Below, one piece after another: positions 56,735-64,000 of a DNA stretch of 64,000 bases; the first letter of the stretch is position 1; the number at the start of each line of letters is the position of its first letter. A program made the translations under genes and the position numbers. Origin of the DNA: Vreelandella zhuhanensis (GTDB taxonomy: Bacteria > Pseudomonadota > Gammaproteobacteria > Pseudomonadales > Halomonadaceae). Under the pieces are notes generated by a model. The model made no database searches. It saw nothing but the letters and a program-made list of their open reading frames with translations, and had not been told where the DNA came from. The stretch spans positions 62,001 through 126,000 of the forward strand of contig NZ_WTKP01000009.1 of the NCBI RefSeq assembly GCF_009793355.1, in the 5' to 3' direction.

Positions 56735-58345
56735 TTATCGCGTGCCTGTGACTGCCTGCTCCAATACGACTGCAGAGTCCGCGGCCATGCTTTGATACAT
56801 GCGCACGAATCGGTTGGTCTCTTGCGCATCATAAGCGGCCAGGTTCTGGGCCCAACGGTAGGCTATAGGCTGGTACCACAGCTGTGCTTCTACCTGGAAG
56901 GGGCCGTCATTCGGGCTCACTGCTACTCGGTACCGAACCCGGTCCTGGCCACCAGCGAAGTCATCATCTTCTGACGCACGACCCTGTACGGCGATATCGG
57001 CACCCGCCGTGGCTTTATTGAAGCCACGCGGCAGCAGCCGATTGTCCTTGATGAAGGAGACCGCCGAAAGCAGGCCGGTGGTCACTTCCTGGTTCGGGGT
57101 GGCCATGATGGCTTCATAGACCTGCACCTGCTCGGGATGCTCTATGAGCTGGTAGTGGGGCTCATAGCGTGTAGCATCGAGATCGTTGTCGTTGCCAACG
57201 ATCGCGCCATCATCGGTGAAGCGGCCGGATTCGAATACCAGCTCACCGCTGGCATCACGCACCTGCAGATGGATCCAGGCTCGGCGCGACGGGTAGGCCG
57301 TCGGCAGCTTGTGGCCGGCCAGGTTGGTTACCGCCACTGTAGCCTCCAGCTTTCCCTCGCTGTCTTGTCGAGCCTGTAGCTCGAGCCGTGCCGTGCCGTT
57401 GCGCAGGTAATCCAGTGTTCGCTCCACCGAAGCATTCAGGGCCTCAGGCGGCGCCTTTACCCCAAGCTCGTTGCCGTAGCGGTTGAGCATGCGCAGCATG
57501 AAGAAGTTGCCGCCGCGAAAGGTGTGACGGCTCAGGCCCTGGCGCGGCTCTCCGAGAACCGAAGTCATGGGTGTTTCTTCCTGCACTACCGGCATATGGC
57601 AACTCTGGCAGCTTTGCTTTCCGGGAAAGTCGCTGTGGCGCCATTCCAGGTATGGCACTTGCTCTGGAAGCTCTCCCACGACCTGGCCGCCTTCACCCAA
57701 GGTATGGGTATAGAGCGTATGGCAGGTGGCACACAGCTCCGAGCGTTGCAGGTGCTTTCCCTGCTGCGGTGTGAAACCGGAGGTCGAACGCATGATCTCC
57801 TGAAGGCCCGATTCAACCTCGAACGGCCCCAATATCTGCCGCTTGCTGGGCAGAGTTTCGGTGTCCACATGGAAGCCACCGGTAAAGCTTTCCGGCTCGC
57901 CCAGGTTGCGATCGGTGATCTGGTGGCAGGCACTGCAGGACACGCCATCCTCCGCCAGCAGGGTCTGGTGCGAAGCCTCAGGCGGGAACGGCAGATGGGT
58001 GAAGATACGCCCCAGTTCACCGTTGGCCTTCGCTTGATAGCGAGACATGGGCATATGGCAAGCAGCGCATTCGTCCTCGATCTGGGCCTGAGCCTTGGGG
58101 TGGTCCATGACTTCCCGGCGCACGGCCGCCTGCCAGTAGGGATCGCGGGAAGCATTGGCCATCATCGACCCCCGCCAGTCATGGCCAATGGAGACATCCT
58201 CACCACTGGAGGTAGTCAACCCGTTATGACAGGCCAGGCACTTGTCACTGGTCTCGAACAGCCGATGCTGCGGATCATCCGGCATTTGCGCATAACTCAG
58301 CGAGGCAAGACCCAGCCCCGCCACAAGCAACATGAAGCGGTACAT
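56735..58345 (-). CDS. Pentahaem c-type cytochrome
   Basis: 536-residue exported cytochrome. A signal peptide ends around SLSYAQ (residue 20), and five haem motifs follow: CLACH (36), CAACH (93), CSACH (137), CATCH (205) and CQSCH (246). The remaining 286 residues carry no haem but include LAGHKLPTAYPSRRAWIHLQ, a beta-rich segment recurring in multihaem cytochromes of anaerobic respirers. It begins four bases after the stop of the cytochrome-barrel gene, so both should be made together. Its natural electron partner and terminal acceptor are unknown. ATG 58345 is preferred over a frame open to 58417, which lacks a signal peptide. Confidence 0.85.
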   Translation of the reverse strand: MYRFMLLVAGLGLASLSYAQMPDDPQHRLFETSDKCLACHNGLTTSSGEDVSIGHDWRGSMMANASRDPYWQAAVRREVMDHPKAQAQIEDECAACHMPMSRYQAKANGELGRIFTHLPFPPEASHQTLLAEDGVSCSACHQITDRNLGEPESFTGGFHVDTETLPSKRQILGPFEVESGLQEIMRSTSGFTPQQGKHLQRSELCATCHTLYTHTLGEGGQVVGELPEQVPYLEWRHSDFPGKQSCQSCHMPVVQEETPMTSVLGEPRQGLSRHTFRGGNFFMLRMLNRYGNELGVKAPPEALNASVERTLDYLRNGTARLELQARQDSEGKLEATVAVTNLAGHKLPTAYPSRRAWIHLQVRDASGELVFESGRFTDDGAIVGNDNDLDATRYEPHYQLIEHPEQVQVYEAIMATPNQEVTTGLLSAVSFIKDNRLLPRGFNKATAGADIAVQGRASEDDDFAGGQDRVRYRVAVSPNDGPFQVEAQLWYQPIAYRWAQNLAAYDAQETNRFVRMYQSMAADSAVVLEQAVTGTR

Positions 58346-58349
58346 AGGA

Positions 58350-59462
58350 TTACCATCCCTCGGTGAGTGGGCCATCGAACCAGTCCCAGAGCAGATACAC
58401 CATGAACTGGTCGTCACGAACCGTGTCGTTGGTCAGTGCTGTGCGCCAACCAATATTCAGTCGCACGTGCTGGCGCTGGCTAAGCATGATCTGCAGTTGC
58501 GGAATGGCATCCCACGCAGTTTCTGCCGCAGGCGCATTCTCCCGGGTGGCAACCAGTTCGAGCATGGGTGTCCAGGGCCGCCCCCAGCGTTCAAGGAAAA
58601 AACTGCGACCCGCCGCCATGCGCAAGTAAGCCTCCTCGTTTGCCTTGTCGCCATTAGCCGGCACTTCCATCCCCAGCTGGCCCTGAAAGAAGCTGTCCGC
58701 CGGCAGGATCTGCCCATAGGCCAGGGAGATTTCAGAAATGGTGGTACCGGCGCCGAAACCATCAGCCTCGTCGCCGGTGGGCAGTGACACCTCGGCGATA
58801 CCGCTGACGATGGCACCAAGCTCCAGGTCATCGTAGAGCACGCGCTTGAGGCCAAGCTTTACGTCCCCCACGCCGGATCGCCACTGATTATCGGCTGCCG
58901 GATCACTGGTCTCTCGCCAGTCGACGGGTACGGCGATCTCGAGCTGATTGCGCGCGCCAAATCGCTTTTCATAGATCAGCTCGTTGAGGAATGCATCAGG
59001 CTCGCCGTCGGGAATGCGCATCTCCCATACCACCTCGTCTTCCGGGAAGGCCTTGGTGGTAACCTGGGCACGTGGCAGGTTGAACTCGCCCCGGGGCCAG
59101 GACTTGTCGGTACAGAAGCTACGGATATGGTTCATGGCCGCCCGCAACTCGGCAACGCTCAAGGCCTCGCCGAACGCCGGCATCATGGGTGAAAACGCTC
59201 GCACCGGGCCGCCTTCATGGGCTACTGCAATCCAGTCGGCATTGGGTTCCCGGCTGGCGAAGTCGCAATTACTGAAATCGGGCAGCGGTGCCTCGAAACC
59301 CACGTCGTGCCGGGGATTACCAGTGCCGCGGGGCCCATGACATGCCGCACAGGCCTTCTGATAGATGGCCTCGCCATCGGGAGAAGACCCGGCGAGTGCC
59401 GTTGGCACGCTCAAGAGCAGCCCTGACCAGAGCGCCGCCCATAACCAGACCCGATGTTTCAT
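58350..59462 (-). CDS. Cytochrome c fused to a predicted outer-membrane barrel
   Basis: 370-residue exported protein. After the signal peptide (cleavage near ALA, 24) a class I cytochrome domain carries CAACH at 38-42 and a candidate axial methionine in FSPMMPAFG (93/94). From about residue 130 to the end the sequence alternates polar and hydrophobic residues in short strands with glycine/aspartate turns (LEIAVPVDW, VKLGLKRVL, ELGAIVSGIAEVSLPTGDE) and finishes with a terminal Trp, as Bam-inserted outer-membrane proteins do. GGAGAAGCGACGAC precedes ATG 59462. It is the first gene of a two-gene operon with the pentahaem cytochrome, hinting at electron passage across the outer membrane. Confidence 0.75.
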   Translation of the reverse strand: MKHRVWLWAALWSGLLLSVPTALAGSSPDGEAIYQKACAACHGPRGTGNPRHDVGFEAPLPDFSNCDFASREPNADWIAVAHEGGPVRAFSPMMPAFGEALSVAELRAAMNHIRSFCTDKSWPRGEFNLPRAQVTTKAFPEDEVVWEMRIPDGEPDAFLNELIYEKRFGARNQLEIAVPVDWRETSDPAADNQWRSGVGDVKLGLKRVLYDDLELGAIVSGIAEVSLPTGDEADGFGAGTTISEISLAYGQILPADSFFQGQLGMEVPANGDKANEEAYLRMAAGRSFFLERWGRPWTPMLELVATRENAPAAETAWDAIPQLQIMLSQRQHVRLNIGWRTALTNDTVRDDQFMVYLLWDWFDGPLTEGW

Positions 59463-59612
59463 GTCGTCGCTTCTCCTGCTATTGACGCTGGCCCCGAACC
59501 GGATAACCCGCGCCGAAGATATGACTCAGGAAACATTAGCGTGGACAGGGCACGGAATCATTTCAAGGAAATGCCCGACAATTAATCAACTTGGCTCGAT
59601 TTCAGCCAGATT

Positions 59613-59840
59613 TCAGGGCTTGTGCTCTCCATCCTTTCCGGCCGGAGTGAAGTCGCCGAGCACCATCATGTGTCCGAGCTTGCCGGCCTTGGTGCTGAGG
59701 TAGAGCTCATTGTGGGGATTGAGGCCGGTGGTCAGCGGCAGGCGCTCGCTGATGGTGACGCCATTCCGAGTCAGAGCGTCCACCTTGCGCGGGTTGTTGG
59801 TCATCAGCTTGAGGGCGCGAATGCCCAGGTGCTCGAGCAT
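59613..59840 (-). pseudogene. ribA: C-terminal fragment of GTP cyclohydrolase II
   Basis: A 75-codon frame matching only the end of RibA: LGIRALKLMTNNPRKVDALT, RNGVTISERLPLTTGLNPHN and YLSTKAGKLGHMM. Intact RibA is about 200 residues with a zinc site and catalytic core upstream, all absent here. The similarity stops near 59845. A functional ribA must be elsewhere. It is a truncated duplicate, probably left by recombination next to the cytochrome operon. Confidence 0.8.
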
Positions 59841-60096
59841 GGGCGTGCATATCGGACGCCGCGCTTGTATCCACTCCCTTCGCGCTACGCGACTCAGGAA
59901 GAGGGATTACGCTCTTTTAGATAACACCAGATCGATCGCCTCTTGTGCACCTTTCAGCCGAGGTACTGCACTTATTACTTGAATTCAGGCCCGAAATCGT
60001 TATCTCACCTACACAAAACCCTGTTCAGGTCATACGCTAAGGAGTACCTGCTTTTAAAAATACTATCTGTTTCTAAAAACACTATGGAGGTCTTTC

Positions 60097-60663
60097 ATGC
60101 CGACGCAAGTCGACTATGCACCTCAAGACGCCTTGCTGGTAGTAGACATGCAAAACGACTTCTGCGAAGGCGGTGCCTTGGCAGTGGAAGGAGGCGCTGC
60201 CTTGGTACCCGGGATTAACACGGAAATCATGAAGGCACGTAAGGCCGGCGCCATGGTATTCGCTACCCGCGACTGGCATCCGGTCGATCATGCAAGCTTC
60301 GAACATCGTGGCGGAGAATGGCCGCCCCACTGCGTTCAGGATACGCCCGGCGCGGCCTTTCATCCCGGCCTCGCAGTCCCTTCCGACGTTATTCGCGTCA
60401 GCAAGGCCACCGCCTTCGATGCCGATGCCTATTCCGGATTCGACGGCACCGGGCTGGGCAATTATCTGCGCGAGAAAGGCATCAAACGCGTGATTGTGTG
60501 TGGCTTGGCTATGGATGTCTGTGTGCAGGCCACCGCCAAGGATGCGCATAAAGAAGGCTTCGAGGTGCTTCTGCTGGCGGAACTCACCGAACCGGTGGCT
60601 CCAGAGGCCCGGAAAAACTGTACACGCGAGCTTCAGAATATCGGCATTGAGGTAAAAGCATGA
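60097..60663 (+). CDS. pncA: Nicotinamidase
   Basis: 188-residue isochorismatase-fold hydrolase turning nicotinamide into nicotinate. The catalytic aspartate is in LLVVDMQNDFCEGGALAV, zinc ligands in TRDWHPVDHASF, and the nucleophilic cysteine in VCGLAMDVCVQATAKDA. The lysine and cis-peptide region lies around VIRVSKATAFDADAYSGF. TGGAGGTC precedes ATG 60097. Its stop overlaps the pncB start (ATGA), so the two form a salvage operon that makes nicotinate mononucleotide for NAD. Confidence 0.95.
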   Translation: MPTQVDYAPQDALLVVDMQNDFCEGGALAVEGGAALVPGINTEIMKARKAGAMVFATRDWHPVDHASFEHRGGEWPPHCVQDTPGAAFHPGLAVPSDVIRVSKATAFDADAYSGFDGTGLGNYLREKGIKRVIVCGLAMDVCVQATAKDAHKEGFEVLLLAELTEPVAPEARKNCTRELQNIGIEVKA

Positions 60664-62009
60664 GCGAACCGGTTCCCGTCCAGGTCGAAGACAATGACCT
60701 CCTGTTACTGACAGACCTTTATCAGCTGACCATGGTCCAGGCCTACTGGAAGGAATCCATGCAGGAATGGGCCACATTCAGCCTGTTCTTTCGCAAGCTT
60801 CCGCCCTCGCGGCGCTTCATGCTGGCCTGCGGCCAACAACATGCCGCAGCGTTGGTCAGTCAATTGCATTGCAGCCAGGCAAACCTGGATCGTCTCGCCG
60901 GTACCGGAAAATTCGATGATGGCTTTCTCGAATGGCTGGGAGCATTTCGTTTCAGTGGCGATATCTGGACCCTGCCGGAAGGCACACCGGTATTTGATAA
61001 CGAACCCTTTCTGGAAGTGGACGCGCCCATTGCGGAGGCCCAATTGCTGGAAAGCCTGATCATGAACCTAGTGCAACCGGAAACCGTGCTGGCGTCCAAA
61101 GCGGTGCGCATCGCCATGGCCGCCGACGATCGCCCGGTGGTGGATTTCGGCATGCGCCGCATGCACGGCGTGGATGCGGCCATGCGCGGGGTCCGTGCCT
61201 ACCGCACCGCCGGCATCGCCGCCACCAGCAATGTACTGGGTGGGCTGCGCCATGGCCTGGCACTGAACGGCACCATGGCACATAGCTACATTCTCGCTCA
61301 CGACGATGAGCGCGAAGCCTTTCGCACCTTCGCTAGGCAATACCCTGAAACCGTCCTGCTGGTGGATACCCACGACACCTTGAAAGGTGTGCAGATGGTC
61401 ATCGAGCTGATGGATGAAGAACCCGACCTCAAGGTCAGCGGCGTGCGTCTTGATTCCGGTGACCTGGGCGATCTGGCGCATCGTTCAAGGGCCATGCTGG
61501 ATGAAGCCGGTTATCAGTCGATAAAGATCATCGCCAGCAGCGGGCTCGACGAATACAAGATTCAGGCACTACTCAAGGACCGTGCGCCCATCGATGCCTT
61601 CGGTGTCGGCACGCAAATGGGGGTAGCGGCGGATGCGCCGGTGATCGACCTTTCCTACAAGTTGGTGGAATACGCCGAACGTCCTCGGGTCAAGCACTCC
61701 AGCGGCAAGATCAACCTGCCGGGGCGTAAGCAGGTCTACCGGCGACGCGACGCCCGGGGCCGCTATGCCGGGGATATCATTGCCTGCCGAGATGAAAAGC
61801 GGGCCGATGGCGAAGCCCTGCTGGTACAGCTGGTCAAGAATGGCCGACTCGACGATGAGGCCATGGCCTTGGCGGATAGCGCTCGAGAACGGGTCCAGGC
61901 TGCATTGAAGGACATGCCCGATGCGATGAAAGAACTTGAGGAAGGCGCAACCGATTATCCGGTGGAACTCAGCGATGAGCTTAACCGCCTTGTCGAGGCG
62001 CTTTCTTGA
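60660..62009 (+). CDS. pncB: Nicotinate phosphoribosyltransferase
   Basis: 449-residue enzyme joining nicotinate to PRPP to form nicotinate mononucleotide. The opening LLTDLYQLTMVQAYWKES is typical of the family; VDFGMRRMHGVDAAMRGVRA contains the phosphorylated-histidine region, VSGVRLDSGDLGDLAHRSR the phosphoribosyl-binding motif and FGVGTQMGVAADAP the C-terminal active-site loop. All are intact. It overlaps pncA by four bases and is followed after 30 bases by a strong terminator. Confidence 0.95.
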   Translation: MSEPVPVQVEDNDLLLLTDLYQLTMVQAYWKESMQEWATFSLFFRKLPPSRRFMLACGQQHAAALVSQLHCSQANLDRLAGTGKFDDGFLEWLGAFRFSGDIWTLPEGTPVFDNEPFLEVDAPIAEAQLLESLIMNLVQPETVLASKAVRIAMAADDRPVVDFGMRRMHGVDAAMRGVRAYRTAGIAATSNVLGGLRHGLALNGTMAHSYILAHDDEREAFRTFARQYPETVLLVDTHDTLKGVQMVIELMDEEPDLKVSGVRLDSGDLGDLAHRSRAMLDEAGYQSIKIIASSGLDEYKIQALLKDRAPIDAFGVGTQMGVAADAPVIDLSYKLVEYAERPRVKHSSGKINLPGRKQVYRRRDARGRYAGDIIACRDEKRADGEALLVQLVKNGRLDDEAMALADSARERVQAALKDMPDAMKELEEGATDYPVELSDELNRLVEALS

Positions 62010-62041
62010 GCAAGCCTGGATATTGAAACGCTAACTAAAAA

Positions 62042-62074
62042 ATTGCCCCCGCTGGATATTCGAGCGGGGGCAAT
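62042..62074. terminator. Bidirectional terminator between pncB and the NCS2 permease
   Basis: ATTGCCCCCGCT (62042-62053) pairs perfectly with AGCGGGGGCAAT (62063-62074) around a nine-base loop. On the minus strand it is followed by a T-run (the plus-strand AAAAAA at about 62036-62041); on the plus strand only ATAT follows. It serves the two convergent genes ending at 62009 and 62098. Confidence 0.85.
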
Positions 62075-62097
62075 ATCAGACCTGATTGTGGTTGAGA

Positions 62098-63516
62098 TCA
62101 ACGCACCTCTTGCGCATTTCCTTCAGAGTTCTCTTCAACCACCATGTCATCCTCGACATGGATCGGCTCTTCATCCAGGGCCGCTCCCGCCTGGTTGGCT
62201 CGGGTACGATGCTCGATCAAGAAATACAGCGCCAGCCCGACACCCAGCCCCCAGGCTGCGCCATGAGTGGCCAGCACCACGCCCATGATGCCCGCCACGC
62301 CCATGGCGGTGGCGTTCTTGATCTGCTCGACCGCTACCGCAATGCATAGATAACCGGTAATCAACAAGGTGATGGAAAGCGCGATAGGCAGTACTGGGCG
62401 GAACAACGTCACCAACGGCAGCATGAACAGCGCCAGAAAGCCCACGATCCAGAAGACCGACGCACCCGAATAGATGGTATCCATTGCCTTGCGACCATAG
62501 CGATAACGTTCGGCAACCGTCGCCATGGCGCCGGTGAACAACGGCCCGGCCAGGCCTGGATACGGCGCCAACAAAGAGTGCATGAGGTTGCGCAGCCCGG
62601 TGATCAGGTGGACCCGGTCGATATTCACTTCAATTTTTTCATCCGGGCGTAAATGATCAACACGTTTCAACAGTGTCTGGCCGACAATAATGTCGCCAAA
62701 AGCAATGATGTAAGCAATGATGGCGGTGGGAATCGCCGCCACTAGCAGGCTGACGCCGGGGAAGCCGATACTGAACGGTAGATAGGCCCAGATACCCGCA
62801 AAATCCGGTGCCTCGAAGCCCCACTCGACGGTGGGCAAGGGGTATTCCGCCACGCCCCAGCCAATCGCCATGGTCACCAACATTCCCGGCACCATCCCAT
62901 AAGAGGCAATATTGCGCGCCCAGCGATACTTCTCGGTCATGTCGCGAAACGACAACGAAAACAGTACGTACAACGTCACCAGCCCGCCAATGCCCAGTGA
63001 AATCGGCGTGGCATGCAGGCGTCCACCCACGCTGATTTCGCCACTGATGGCGGCGATACCTGCCCCCAGTAATATCCCGGCCTTGATCGAATCAGGCACA
63101 TTATTGACCAGCTTGGAGCCCAACCGAGTGACCGCCATGATCAGGAAGATAGCGGTGACCATCAATTGCAGCGCCACCATGGCACGAATCGCTTCTGGGC
63201 CGGGTTCGAACTGGCCGACAAACAACAGTACCACCGGGATAGCCGGGGTGATCCATCCCGCAATAAAAGGCACGCCCAGCAAAGGCGGCAGCATGAAGCC
63301 CACTCCACAAACCACGACATAGGCCAGCGCCACCTCATAAGGCAGACCCAGATATTGTTCCAGCAGCGGAATCATACCCAGACCGATGACGAACATCACC
63401 AGTGCCTGTATGGTTTCAGGAACTTCCCAGCGGAAATGGATAAAAGGCAGGCGGAGCTTGAATGGGCCGAGTGGCCAATAGGGATGCTCTTCCCCGTATT
63501 TGCGTTTTTGCAGCAC
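62098..63516 (-). CDS. NCS2-type (solute carrier 23) permease
   Basis: 472-residue inner-membrane transporter of the uracil/xanthine permease group with about 12-14 helices. Helix-rich segments include IQALVMFVIGLGMIPLLEQY, SIKAGILLGAGIAAISGE and ALSITLLITGYLCIAVAVEQ. The N-terminal YWPLGPFKLRLPFIHFRWEV and an acidic C-terminal tail (EEPIHVEDDMVVEENSEG) are cytosolic. Substrate is not clear from the sequence; nucleobases or related anions are the family range. It converges on pncB across the shared terminator, with no functional link evident. The 298-bp region upstream (63517-63814) shows only probable promoter sequence. Confidence 0.8.
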   Translation of the reverse strand: MLQKRKYGEEHPYWPLGPFKLRLPFIHFRWEVPETIQALVMFVIGLGMIPLLEQYLGLPYEVALAYVVVCGVGFMLPPLLGVPFIAGWITPAIPVVLLFVGQFEPGPEAIRAMVALQLMVTAIFLIMAVTRLGSKLVNNVPDSIKAGILLGAGIAAISGEISVGGRLHATPISLGIGGLVTLYVLFSLSFRDMTEKYRWARNIASYGMVPGMLVTMAIGWGVAEYPLPTVEWGFEAPDFAGIWAYLPFSIGFPGVSLLVAAIPTAIIAYIIAFGDIIVGQTLLKRVDHLRPDEKIEVNIDRVHLITGLRNLMHSLLAPYPGLAGPLFTGAMATVAERYRYGRKAMDTIYSGASVFWIVGFLALFMLPLVTLFRPVLPIALSITLLITGYLCIAVAVEQIKNATAMGVAGIMGVVLATHGAAWGLGVGLALYFLIEHRTRANQAGAALDEEPIHVEDDMVVEENSEGNAQEVR

Positions 63517-63814
63517 GTCGTTACCTCACACATTCTGTTTGTTTATCGGTGTACCTCCATTGTTTTGTTCTTGTTGAGTGAGTGCTGTTTTACGCGGTCA
63601 GCTAAAAAGACGACATTCGACCTTTAGGCAAATGCCCCCCGGAGAGGGCTTCAGGCAATTGGCAGGCAAAAAGCAAAATATAGAAAAAAGCGACTAAATG
63701 CCGTCTTTTACAAGAATATAGCCATATAAAGCAGGCTTTTATCCAAACCCGCCCGGTCATTGCTACGCTTTACGTTAACGCCATTCTTTGGTCGCAGAAG
63801 GTGGGAATAAGCAT

Positions 63815-64000
63815 CTAAAGTGTCTCAGGGAACGCTGCTAACCCCTCGACAAACCGCTGTTTATCTTCCTCGAAACTCTTAGCGTCGTGTTTGAAACTCC
63901 GCAGGATGGCCTGCTCATCGATACTCAAGGTATCGCTCAATTCACTAATATCGCTTGCGGGATGACGCGCGCCGAGGCCAATTCGTTGGTTATCCGGGCC
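63815..64000 (-). CDS. Unidentified protein, C-terminal 61 residues
   Basis: The tail of a gene that enters from the right edge on the minus strand. It reads from PDNQRIGLGARHPASDISEL to KQRFVEGLAAFPETL, ending at TAG 63815-63817. The fragment is charged and helical and I do not recognise the family. Whatever lies to the right of the window decides its identity. Confidence 0.6.
   Translation of the reverse strand, partial: GPDNQRIGLGARHPASDISELSDTLSIDEQAILRSFKHDAKSFEEDKQRFVEGLAAFPETL

Overview
The window looks like chromosomal DNA of a moderately halophilic gammaproteobacterium, most probably a Halomonas-type Halomonadaceae. The case rests on the choline and glycine betaine genes (betIBA with a GTG-started betI, a ChoX-type binding protein, soxBDAG-glyA-purU-serine dehydratase), a FadE of gammaproteobacterial type and generally GC-rich coding sequence. 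This is inference from gene content; there is no rRNA gene in the window to confirm it.

Layout. (1) 1-9.9 kb: the lower end of glycine betaine catabolism, all on the minus strand: serine dehydratase (cut by the window edge), purU, soxG, soxA, soxD, soxB, glyA and a GlxA/AraC-type regulator. Sarcosine is oxidised to glycine plus a THF-bound one-carbon unit, GlyA makes serine, the dehydratase makes pyruvate, and PurU recycles THF. (2) 9.7-11.6 kb: a decayed carnitine operon in which a BKACE gene and a carnitine dehydrogenase gene are reduced to terminal stumps, while the thioesterase gene between them and the following wasteland looks intact. (3) 11.6-17.7 kb: mixed single genes (methyltransferase, Sel1/peptidoglycan-binding lipid-free exported protein, ATP-grasp enzyme, Peptidase_Mx-type metalloprotein, an unrecognised 338-aa protein). 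(4) 17.8-37.6 kb: a dense sugar-phosphate block with PfkB kinase, a second ATP-grasp protein, GH65 phosphorylase, D-lactate dehydrogenase, PEP synthase, GAPDH, class I FBP aldolase, PGK, archaeal-type phosphoglycerate mutase, TPI, a ROK kinase, a CopB-type metal ATPase and a P2-type cation ATPase. It is almost a complete Embden-Meyerhof route from a stored disaccharide to D-lactate, lacking only pgi, enolase and pyruvate kinase. (5) 37.6-37.9 kb: 4.5S RNA and tRNA-Met. (6) 38-43 kb: choX and, divergently, betI-betB-betA with a perfect palindromic BetI operator. (7) 43-53.5 kb: fadE, then an operon of two crotonases, an NDP-forming acyl-CoA ligase and an SLC13 permease with a divergent RpiR regulator, then a quinone oxidoreductase. 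(8) 53.5-60 kb: a frameshifted IS605-type tnpB and a second tnpB remnant surround a glycerophosphodiesterase and 6-phosphogluconolactonase; then a two-gene c-type cytochrome module (monohaem cytochrome fused to a predicted outer-membrane barrel, plus a pentahaem cytochrome) and a ribA fragment. (9) 60-64 kb: pncA-pncB NAD salvage, an NCS2 permease and the tail of an unidentified gene.

The items most worth a second look are the cytochrome-barrel fusion with its pentahaem partner, the self-contained glycolytic block with duplicated gap leader upstream of copB, the stump-only carnitine genes that keep their ribosome-binding and overlap architecture, the TnpB/omega-RNA element, and the three-copy operator-like repeat in front of the RpiR-controlled acyl-CoA operon. 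No CRISPR array, integrase or phage gene was seen.
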